Source: CAZQYC01 sp043746555 (GTDB lineage: Bacteria; Pseudomonadota; Gammaproteobacteria; Steroidobacterales; Steroidobacteraceae). From it: a DNA stretch of 7,004 nt. The position numbers and the translations under genes were made by a program. Where the stretch lies: contig JAYTQU010000183.1 of the NCBI GenBank assembly GCA_043746555.1, forward strand, positions 1-7,004. The letters run 5' to 3'. How positions within the stretch are numbered: position 1 is the first letter of the stretch; each line of letters begins with the position of its first letter. The notes under the pieces were generated by a model. The model worked only from the letters and a program-made list of their open reading frames with translations. It made no database searches and was not told where the DNA came from. Positions 1-4,904 of the stretch are shown here, one piece after another.

Positions 1-1
1 T

Positions 2-658
2 ATGAACACTCAGCCCCTGCGTAACAAGACGGTATCTATCGGCCTTTGCCTTGCGGCAGCCATGGTTGTAACCGCGTGTCAGCAACAGAGTGCCGCGCCG
101 GCTCCATCACCTGCGCCGCAAACGAAGGCCGAGTCAGCGTTCAAGCTTGTCGCCGGCGTTCAGGACATCATGGCGCTTGAAGTCGATCCTTCCGCCGACG
201 CGTTATGGGAATCCGTGAGTACGACGGTTGCAAAGGACGGCACTCACGAACACAAGCCGACAACGGAAGCGGATTGGTTAAAGGCGCGAGGTCATGCTTT
301 GGTTCTCATCGAAGCGTCGAATCTCTTGGTGATGGACGGACGGAAAGTCGCTCGCGAGGGAGTACAGAAGTTGGAAGACCACGGCACGCCGGGCAATCTC
401 TCCCCACAAGAGTCGCAAAAGGCCATTGACGAGAATCGGGCGGAATTCGTTTCGTTCGCCAACGCACTGCGCGGTGCCGGCGAACAGTTTCTAACGGCGA
501 TCGAAGCTAAGAACGCACAGGGAGAGATGGACGCGGGCGCGACGATGGATCAGGTGTGCGAGGGCTGCCATTTGAAGTTTTGGTATCCCGGTCAAAAGAT
601 TCCGCGCTTTCCGAACGAAGCGCCGGAAGTCGATCAGCCGGAAGTCAATAAGAAATAG
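2..658 (+). CDS. Cytochrome c'/c556-like monohaem lipoprotein
   Basis: This encodes 218 residues. The N-terminus is a lipoprotein signal peptide: a short polar start with Arg and Lys, a hydrophobic stretch at about residues 11-24, then a lipobox VTAC with the acylated Cys at residue 26. A Gln/Ala/Pro-rich linker follows (27-40), then a mostly helical domain (about 45-185), with a single haem-attachment motif CEGCH at 186-190 close to the C-terminus. One CxxCH at the C-terminal end of a helical domain is the arrangement of class II cytochromes (c' and c556), which are four-helix bundles. I infer a membrane-anchored periplasmic or outer-membrane electron carrier or gas-binding haem protein; the partner is unknown. 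The ATG is at base 2, so upstream sequence is not visible, but the signal peptide is complete and supports this start. It converges on flgN and is probably not part of the flagellar system. Haem binding is fairly sure, the exact family less so. Confidence 0.75.
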   Translation: MNTQPLRNKTVSIGLCLAAAMVVTACQQQSAAPAPSPAPQTKAESAFKLVAGVQDIMALEVDPSADALWESVSTTVAKDGTHEHKPTTEADWLKARGHALVLIEASNLLVMDGRKVAREGVQKLEDHGTPGNLSPQESQKAIDENRAEFVSFANALRGAGEQFLTAIEAKNAQGEMDAGATMDQVCEGCHLKFWYPGQKIPRFPNEAPEVDQPEVNKK

Positions 659-675
659 TTGCAATCCATGATTGT

Positions 676-691
676 TCGGAAGAGGTTCCGA
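676..691. other. Small stem-loop between convergent genes
   Basis: TCGGAA and TTCCGA form a perfect 6-bp stem around a 4-base loop (GAGG), in the 106-bp gap between the convergent cytochrome gene (stop at 658) and flgN (stop at 765). No T-run follows on either strand, so it is not a canonical intrinsic terminator. It might still protect or help end either transcript. It is the only clear structure I see in this gap. Confidence 0.35.
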
Positions 692-764
692 CAAATCAGG
701 AGAGCAACAAATTGGAGAAACCTGAGTGGGGGAAATCGGGGTGCGTACTCGTTTCCAATCCCAG

Positions 765-1250
765 TTACGCTTCGCTGCGAATCATTCGCCCAATGTTGGG
801 TAGCACGTAAGCGCCTTGCGGTCCGTAAGTCGGTTGCGATTGCGAGCGACCGGTGATGATGGTGAGGATGCCTTCGACGCGTTTCAAACGCGCGGTAACG
901 ATCATGCCGTTGCGGTCGTTGCGTTGACGGCAGCGCGTAGCGTGTTCCGCGCAGTCCGACCAATACGAGCGAAGCGTTCCATTCGGATCGCACCACTTGA
1001 TCAATGCTTCAAGTCCCAATAGATCGGCTGTCTTGCCCGACATGCGACACAGCGAGCGACGTTCGTCTTCGATACGCACCAACTCGCCCATGCAAGTTTG
1101 GCGTTCTTCTCCGGCTTTTTCCAAGCCATCGATGTCGTTGCTGCTGAGATAGCGGTGCTCGTTGTCGAGCAGCACTTCCAATTGCGCGAGCAGCCGCGAC
1201 TCATCGCTCATCAAGCGGGTGAGATGTTCGCGGCAGAGTTCGGCATCCAT
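765..1250 (-). CDS. flgN: FlgN, export chaperone for hook-filament junction proteins
   Basis: This encodes 161 residues, near the usual FlgN length. FlgN proteins are cytoplasmic chaperones that bind FlgK and FlgL and deliver them to the flagellar type III export apparatus. The sequence is weakly conserved, as is normal for the family. It is almost wholly helical and charged, with long amphipathic stretches (about 1-70 and 95-135) and a C-terminal tail with TYGPQG (141-146) and NIGRMI (152-157), resembling the tails of FlgN from related bacteria. The position 67 bp downstream of flgM on the same strand is the main support, since flgM-flgN is a standard pair. The ATG at 1250 has only a weak Shine-Dalgarno match (GGA about 10 bases upstream), and this lies in a possible small hairpin (ATCC/GGAT). 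Translation may therefore be modest or coupled to flgM. Co-transcription with flgM is inferred. Confidence 0.85.
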   Translation of the reverse strand: MDAELCREHLTRLMSDESRLLAQLEVLLDNEHRYLSSNDIDGLEKAGEERQTCMGELVRIEDERRSLCRMSGKTADLLGLEALIKWCDPNGTLRSYWSDCAEHATRCRQRNDRNGMIVTARLKRVEGILTIITGRSQSQPTYGPQGAYVLPNIGRMIRSEA

Positions 1251-1317
1251 GATAACTATATCCGAAGGATTGACGATTCGATTCTATGAGGCTGTGGCGA
1301 CGGCTATCGAAACCGTG

Positions 1318-1644
1318 TCATCCAATATTGGTCAGTTCTTTTTCCATGCGGATGAGTTTCTCCGCGATTCGGTTGGGCGACACTTGATACGTTCCTGCTT
1401 CGATGGAACTACGAATCTGTGCGACCTTGGCTTGATCCACATCGGGCAGCGTGCGAATCGCTTGTTCCAATGCGGCGAGTTGACGAGCAGAATCGGTGAT
1501 GCGCACGCCTTCGTTGCTCGATGCGGGCTTTGCAGCTACGGCTGTATTTGCATCGGTCGCACTTTTCGTACGCTTAACGCCGGACTCGGACGATAACTGC
1601 ACAGGCCGATTATCGACGCCTCCGCTACCAATCTTGTTTGTCAC
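1318..1644 (-). CDS. flgM: FlgM, anti-sigma28 factor
   Basis: This encodes 108 residues, close to the usual 95-110. FlgM binds and inhibits sigma28 (FliA) until the hook-basal body is finished, then is exported through it. The N-terminal half (about 1-48) is polar, rich in Ser, Ala, Asn and Lys, and probably disordered, as expected for an exported FlgM. The C-terminal half carries the conserved sigma28-binding pattern: VRITDSARQL (47-56), then VAQIRSSIEAGTYQVSPNRI (74-93), then AEKLIRMEKEL. The start is a GTG at 1644, chosen because AGGAG sits 8 bases upstream and no in-frame ATG is nearby; the ATG within the leader is in another frame. A near-consensus sigma28 promoter lies about 40-70 bases upstream, and flgA lies upstream on the same strand. 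Dual expression, early by readthrough from flgA and late from the sigma28 promoter, is therefore likely. Confidence 0.95.
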   Translation of the reverse strand: MTNKIGSGGVDNRPVQLSSESGVKRTKSATDANTAVAAKPASSNEGVRITDSARQLAALEQAIRTLPDVDQAKVAQIRSSIEAGTYQVSPNRIAEKLIRMEKELTNIG

Positions 1645-1652
1645 AACACATG

Positions 1653-1657
1653 CTCCT
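1653..1657 (-). promoter_or_regulatory. Shine-Dalgarno site fixing the flgM GTG start
   Basis: On the minus strand AGGAG is followed by an 8-base spacer and then GTG at 1644. This is the strongest ribosome-binding match near the flgM reading frame, and it decides the non-ATG start. Confidence 0.75.
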
Positions 1658-1686
1658 GACTGCGCTAAACAGTCTACTTGGTGTCA

Positions 1687-1713
1687 GTAACGGCGATGGA
1701 CGGCGAAACTTTA
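1687..1713 (-). promoter_or_regulatory. Sigma28 (FliA) promoter for flgM-flgN
   Basis: On the minus strand, TAAAGTTT (1713-1706), an 11-base spacer and GCCGTTAC (1694-1687) match the FliA consensus TAAAGTTT-N11-GCCGATAA. The -35 box is perfect, the spacing exact, and the -10 box matches at 6 of 8 positions. The expected start of transcription is near 1680, giving a leader of about 36 bases before the flgM GTG. A sigma28 promoter before flgM is the known arrangement in enteric and other flagellated bacteria, where it forms a feedback loop on sigma28. Confidence 0.85.
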
Positions 1714-1884
1714 GCCGCTCAAACCCGTTTGTCGAAAAAACTTGCCGTTAGGTCTGATCTCTCGCTCAGGGAATCCAGCAACCGCATCGATCACTACCCG
1801 ATCGACGTTGGCAGTCGGTATGAAACGCTTTGACTGCGATGTTTGCAAGCGTAGCGCGCGATGGCGGCGAAACTGTGCGATGCC
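1714..1884. other. Rest of the flgA-flgM intergenic region
   Basis: The gap between flgA and flgM is 240 bp. The part near flgM is explained by the sigma28 promoter and ribosome-binding site. In these remaining 171 bases I see no convincing gene and no classic terminator. The only structure is a weak inverted repeat, ACGCTT/AAGCGT with a 16-base loop, at about 1824-1851. The lack of a strong terminator after flgA fits readthrough into flgM. Confidence 0.4.
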
Positions 1885-2796
1885 TCACAGACCGACCCTG
1901 ACGAGATTCCCGGATTCGATCGTTCCTTCGACTACTTTAAGTGAACTGCGATTTTGCACGCGCACTCGATCCGCCAAACCGCCGTCCGCGAGTGCGAGGC
2001 CGGACGCGCGAACGGAAACGCCGTCGTCTGCGCCGCCATACACCAACAAGACTTCCTGGCCGCGCTTAACCAGTAGGTCGCGTGTGAGTAAGTCGCCGTT
2101 CAATACCGAGCCGGTCGGCGCGGCGCGCTTTAAGTGTTGATCGTGTAGCGCGGAGAAATCGTTGGGATAGTTTGCGCCGAATCCCGGCACGCGACGCAGC
2201 TTCACGTCAATATCGTCGGTGCCGACATGAGCATCGCGTGGCAATGAGTGTCGTAAGATAAATACCGGTCGTTCCAACTCGACGCTGACCGGGACATAGA
2301 GTGTCCACGCACCGACGTTTTCATCGGTACAGCGAACGGCAATGGTGTTACGCGTCGCGATAGGAGCGCCGTTCAATGTGAATGCACGTAATGCGTTGCC
2401 GCAGTCTGCGAGCTGCAATCGCTGGTCGAGATCGGCTGCGGTGACGATCAGCTCCACTTTGCCGTCACGCGGTAAATCGGCTGAAACGTAGGACGGCGCG
2501 GCGTCGCGCACATATTGTTCAGCCGCATCGCGGATCGACTGGAGCGACTGCCAGCTACGCGATTGTGCTTTTGCCGCACTGGCGGTGATACTGAAAATCA
2601 ACATGCCGAGCAAGGCGATAAAGATAACGCGAACGATCACCAACGCGAGATCTCGCGTGCGCCATGCGCCACGTTCGAAGCGAGCCGCCCCGTGACGAAA
2701 CGATCGTCGTGAGCCATCCCAATGCGAATCGCTATAGCGAGAGTCGCTGTAACGAGAGTTAACGTAGCGAGAGTTAATGTAGCGAGAGTGAGCCAT
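1885..2796 (-). CDS. flgA: FlgA, P-ring assembly chaperone, with repeat-bearing N-terminal extension
   Basis: From the ATG at 2796 this encodes 303 residues, against about 220-250 for typical FlgA. FlgA is a periplasmic chaperone that helps FlgI assemble the P ring around the rod. Residues 4-28 are five tandem 5-residue units (SRYIN, SRYVN, SRYSD, SRYSD, SHWDG), followed by a basic segment (29-49). A hydrophobic signal segment lies at about 50-75 with a plausible cleavage after AKA (75-77). The mature part has the conserved Cys pair (132, 156), YVPV (167-170) and the C-terminal SAF-like/beta-clip domain (about 180-303) with RGQEVLLVYGG and the QNRSS motif (281-285). A TTG at 2826 is possible but would leave almost no leader. 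A GTG at 2640 would give an ordinary 251-residue FlgA. I prefer 2796 because the putative sigma54 promoter would start transcription near 2833, the frame is open throughout, and the repeats keep frame. The Shine-Dalgarno match there is weak, so the start is less sure than the identity. Confidence 0.93.
   Translation of the reverse strand: MAHSRYINSRYVNSRYSDSRYSDSHWDGSRRSFRHGAARFERGAWRTRDLALVIVRVIFIALLGMLIFSITASAAKAQSRSWQSLQSIRDAAEQYVRDAAPSYVSADLPRDGKVELIVTAADLDQRLQLADCGNALRAFTLNGAPIATRNTIAVRCTDENVGAWTLYVPVSVELERPVFILRHSLPRDAHVGTDDIDVKLRRVPGFGANYPNDFSALHDQHLKRAAPTGSVLNGDLLTRDLLVKRGQEVLLVYGGADDGVSVRASGLALADGGLADRVRVQNRSSLKVVEGTIESGNLVRVGL
2713..2787 (-). repeat. 15-bp tandem repeat in the 5' end of flgA
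   Basis: Five consecutive 15-bp units lie at 2787-2773, 2772-2758, 2757-2743, 2742-2728 and 2727-2713 on the minus strand. The first two differ by one base (TCTCGCTAC followed by ATTAAC or GTTAAC with shared ends). The third and fourth keep TCTCGYTAYAGCGAY, and the fifth is degenerate. Because the period is a multiple of three, the units read in frame as SRYIN, SRYVN, SRYSD, SRYSD and SHWDG. Most differences are silent or conservative, which suggests the peptide rather than only the DNA is kept. If translation really starts at 2640, this would instead be a leader repeat. Confidence 0.85.
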
Positions 2797-2843
2797 GGGG
2801 CTGTCAACTTTCTGGCGAACGCACAACCGTTCGCATCGAAAGC

Positions 2844-2859
2844 AGCAATTGGCATGCCA
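2844..2859 (-). promoter_or_regulatory. Sigma54-type (-24/-12) promoter for flgA
   Basis: On the minus strand TGGCAT (2859-2854), a 5-base spacer and TTGCT (2848-2844) fit the sigma54 consensus TGGCAC-N5-TTGCW with one mismatch. The invariant GG and GC are in place at the right spacing. Transcription would begin near 2833, about 37 bases before the ATG at 2796. The -24 box lies in a perfect 12-bp palindrome, TTGGCATGCCAA (2849-2860). A sigma54 promoter for early and middle flagellar genes is usual in bacteria with FleQ/FlrA-type master regulators. Confidence 0.65.
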
Positions 2860-2860
2860 A

Positions 2861-3124
2861 AAGTTTTAATTGACTTGTCGGCGGCTGAAGAGCGGCAAAA
2901 AGCGAGACGCGCAACTCGCATGTCTTAGCAATCGAATGAACGGTGTCGCATTTGTATGTCGAAATGATCGCGCATCGCCGGTCGCCTATCGGTGTGTGTG
3001 CAGCTAGAAATAGAGTTACACCTTGCCATGACGCGGCAACCGCTTGCCATGCGCCTGTGCGCAGTGTCGCGTTCTTAAAAGAGAATATCCTGCAATCCGC
3101 ACGCAAAACGCCTTTGCGCGCGCG
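2861..3124. other. Divergent flgA-flgB control region, core
   Basis: The full gap between the flgA and flgB starts is 381 bp (2797-3177). Between the two sigma54-type promoters, this stretch holds no convincing gene: short open frames here lack family features and good ribosome-binding sites. Its main structure is a 9-bp direct repeat at 3022-3051, annotated separately. Such a region would be expected to bind an enhancer-binding activator (FleQ, FlrC or NtrC-like), but I cannot assign which one. Confidence 0.5.
3022..3051. promoter_or_regulatory. Candidate activator site: direct repeat at 21-bp spacing
   Basis: CTTGCCATG occurs at 3022-3030 and again at 3043-3051, exactly 21 bp apart, so both copies face the same side of the DNA helix. 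A third core in opposite orientation, GGCAA at 3035-3039, lies between them and makes inverted pairs with each TTGCC. The block is about 75-100 bp upstream of the flgB -24 box, a usual distance for sigma54 activator sites. The repeat is seen directly; its role as an operator is inferred. Confidence 0.4.
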
Positions 3125-3140
3125 TGGCACGTCGCTTGCT
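3125..3140 (+). promoter_or_regulatory. Sigma54-type (-24/-12) promoter for the flgB operon
   Basis: TGGCAC (3125-3130), a 5-base spacer and TTGCT (3136-3140) match the sigma54 consensus TGGCAC-N5-TTGCW at every specified position. The expected transcription start is near 3152, about 26 bases before the flgB GTG at 3178. This promoter also rules out the longer in-frame flgB start at 3124, which would lie upstream of the transcript. Confidence 0.85.
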
Positions 3141-3177
3141 AGTACATCGGCAAGACAGATTTTCGACGGTGACTCAC

Positions 3178-3588
3178 GTGTCCGATCTCAATAACTATCT
3201 CGGCATTCATCCGGCAGCCTTGAGGATAAGCGCGCAACGTAACGAATTGCTCGCGAATAATTTGGCCAACGCCGACACGCCGAAGTTCAAAGCGCGCGAC
3301 ATCGATTTTCGCAGTGCGCTGGCCGCGGCAGCCGGCGCAAATAACGCAGGAGCACCTATGCATATGGTTGCGACCAACGCGCGACACATTTCAACCGGCA
3401 ATGCGGCCGCCGGCGGCGAACCGGAGTTGAAATACCGAACGCCGTTGGCGCCATCGCTCGACGGCAACACCGTCGATGTTCAGCTTGAACAAGCCGCGTT
3501 CGCTCAGAACGCCGTGCGCTACCAAGCGTCGCTCACGTTCTTGAACGGCAAGTTTCGCGCGTTGATGACCGCGATTACCGGGCAATGA
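3178..3588 (+). CDS. flgB: FlgB, proximal rod protein
   Basis: This encodes 136 residues from the GTG at 3178, the normal FlgB length. FlgB is a proximal rod subunit at the base of the drive shaft, exported by the flagellar type III system without a cleaved signal. The N-terminus SDLNNYLGIHPAAL is typical, and the rod signature NNLANADTPKFKARDIDF is at 27-44. The C-terminal helix includes FAQNAVRYQASLTFLNGKFRALMTAI (108-133). The GTG was chosen because the protein then begins at the family's usual position and GGTGA lies 5 bases upstream. A GTG at 3169 would add three residues, and one at 3124 would precede the predicted transcription start. It is the first gene of the plus-strand operon, driven by the sigma54-type promoter. 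A 7-bp-unit repeat element fills most of the gap to flgC. Confidence 0.96.
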   Translation: MSDLNNYLGIHPAALRISAQRNELLANNLANADTPKFKARDIDFRSALAAAAGANNAGAPMHMVATNARHISTGNAAAGGEPELKYRTPLAPSLDGNTVDVQLEQAAFAQNAVRYQASLTFLNGKFRALMTAITGQ

Positions 3589-3595
3589 TGAGGAA

Positions 3596-3703
3596 GTCGT
3601 TAGTCGTTAGCCAGAGGAAGAGATGATTGAGAGAGTCTTTTTAGTCGATTCGTTTGTCGGCGCAGCCATTCTGGCTAACGCCTAGCGACTGACGACTAAC
3701 CAC
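3596..3703. repeat. Inverted element made of 7-bp units between flgB and flgC
   Basis: The left arm (3596-3615) is two GTCGTTA units followed by GCCAGA. The right arm (3670-3703), read on the minus strand, is GTGGTTA, GTCGTCA, GTCGCTA and GGCGTTA, then GCCAGA. The inner 11 bp (CGTTAGCCAGA, 3605-3615, against 3670-3680) are perfectly complementary, and pairing continues outward with a few mismatches. The 54-base loop is unlike the arms. The element begins 7 bases after the flgB stop and ends 3 bases before the flgC GGAG ribosome-binding site, so it fills nearly the whole 130-bp gap. There is no T-run after the hairpin. It resembles the element after flgF. Confidence 0.85.
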
Positions 3704-3718
3704 TTCGGAGCGCAGTGC

Positions 3719-4156
3719 ATGAGTTCCTTCAAAATCTTCGACATCGCCGGTTCCGGTATGAGTGCGCAGTCGGTGCGACTCAATACCACGGCCAGCAATC
3801 TCGCCAATGCCGACAGCATTGGGTCCGATCCCAAACTTGTTTACAGGGCGCGTCATCCGATTTTCGAAGCGGTGCGAGCCGGCTTATTCAATGCAAACAG
3901 CGCGAGCGCCAATAGAAATAATCCAGGCGTTGCCGTTCGTGTGCGCGGCATCGTCGAAAGCCAAGCCGAACCGAGCGCGCGTTACGAGCCGGGAAATCCG
4001 TTGGCCGATGCTAAAGGCTATGTGTATGCACCCAACGTCAACACGATCGAGGAGATGACCGACATGATTTCCGCTTCGCGCTCGTACCAAAATAATGTCG
4101 AGGTCATGAACACGTCGAAGGACATGATGCTCGCGACTTTGAAGTTGGGCACTTAG
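3719..4156 (+). CDS. flgC: FlgC, proximal rod protein
   Basis: This encodes 145 residues, within the usual 134-150. FlgC is a proximal rod subunit next to FlgB. The N-terminal signature is clear: FKIFDIAGSGMSAQSVRLNT (4-23), then TASNLANADSI (24-34). The conserved C-terminal part includes GYVYAPNVNTIEEMTDMI (100-117) and SRSYQNNVEVMNTSKDMM (120-137). The ATG at 3719 has GGAG 8 bases upstream. It follows flgB in the same direction, separated by the repeat element, and precedes flgD by 38 bp. The residue after each motif fits the family; nothing is missing. Confidence 0.97.
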   Translation: MSSFKIFDIAGSGMSAQSVRLNTTASNLANADSIGSDPKLVYRARHPIFEAVRAGLFNANSASANRNNPGVAVRVRGIVESQAEPSARYEPGNPLADAKGYVYAPNVNTIEEMTDMISASRSYQNNVEVMNTSKDMMLATLKLGT

Positions 4157-4194
4157 AGCGAGTCGATTATTTAGTTAGCAATTGAGGGTTATCC

Positions 4195-4875
4195 ATGAGT
4201 CTCACCACCGTCTCCGATCCGATTGCCGCGTTAGCCGCGCAACCGACGCCAACAGCGTCAACCACCAATATTGGCGCCAGCAATCAGCTCAATCAGAAGT
4301 CGTTTCTTCAACTCATGATCGCGCAGTTTAAAAATCAAGATCCGACCAAGCCGCAGGATCCAGCCCAGTTTCTCGGTGAATTGGCGCAATTCAGCACCGT
4401 GTCTGGCATTCAAGGTATGCAGACCTCGCTCAGCGCACTCTCAGACTCGTTGCGCTCTACCAACGTATTAAACGGCGCGACACTCGTCGGTCATTCGGTC
4501 TTGGCGCCGGGCGACACGTCTACGCTGACCGATAGCCAGGGTATCGGCGGCGCCGTCGACGTACCCGCGGGTGCAAGCGTCGTACAAATCAACGTGACCG
4601 ATTCGTCGGGACAGTTAGTTCGTCGCTTCGATGCTCCAGCACAGCAAGGGCTAACGGATTTCACCTGGGATGGCATCACCGATAGCGGCGTTCAAGCTGC
4701 GCCCGGCACGTATAAATTTTCGGCCGCCGCGAATGTCGGGGGTCAAGCGGAATCGCTGCCGATGCTTCTCAACACGCGGGTCAATAGCGTCACTGTCGAT
4801 CCAACGACGAATGGTCTGACGCTAAACACGGGTCTGGGTTCGATTGCATTGTCCCACGTACGTCGGGTGATGTGA
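4195..4875 (+). CDS. flgD: FlgD, hook cap (hook assembly scaffold)
   Basis: This encodes 226 residues, typical for FlgD. FlgD caps the growing hook and guides FlgE polymerisation; it is absent from the finished flagellum. The conserved N-terminal block lies at 37-75 and contains FLQLMIAQFKNQDPTKPQDP, then FLGELAQFSTVSGIQGM. The middle and C-terminal part is the beta-rich Tudor/Ig-like region (about 95-226) with VVQINVTDSSGQLVRR (129-144), the FTWDG turn (156-160) and PGTYKF (170-175). The ATG at 4195 has GAGG 7 bases upstream. It is followed after 29 bp by flgE, its substrate. The gene is intact and ordinary. Confidence 0.97.
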   Translation: MSLTTVSDPIAALAAQPTPTASTTNIGASNQLNQKSFLQLMIAQFKNQDPTKPQDPAQFLGELAQFSTVSGIQGMQTSLSALSDSLRSTNVLNGATLVGHSVLAPGDTSTLTDSQGIGGAVDVPAGASVVQINVTDSSGQLVRRFDAPAQQGLTDFTWDGITDSGVQAAPGTYKFSAAANVGGQAESLPMLLNTRVNSVTVDPTTNGLTLNTGLGSIALSHVRRVM

Positions 4876-4904
4876 GTTAGGCAATTTTTTTGTGAGGTAA
4901 TCGT

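Noticed and set aside
2694..2712. A twin-arginine-like SRRSF sequence in the FlgA extension (residues 29-33)
   Set aside because: It is about 17 residues before the hydrophobic segment, whereas Tat motifs lie next to it. FlgA is a Sec substrate, so this is probably chance.
3124..3177. An in-frame upstream extension of flgB from a GTG at 3124
   Set aside because: It overlaps the full-consensus sigma54-type promoter and would begin upstream of the predicted transcript. The extra residues do not resemble FlgB.
2943..3194. Open frames across the flgA-flgB divergent gap
   Set aside because: They overlap both promoters' control region, lack ribosome-binding sites and recognisable features, and are on conflicting strands.
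3672..3686. GG-N10-GC spacing suggesting a sigma54 promoter just before flgC
   Set aside because: The surrounding boxes are poor, and the spacing falls inside the 7-bp-unit repeat, which explains the sequence.
4876..4904. T-run of seven between flgD and flgE as a terminator
   Set aside because: No GC-rich stem precedes it, and the gap is only 29 bp with a good ribosome-binding site for flgE, so the operon most likely continues.
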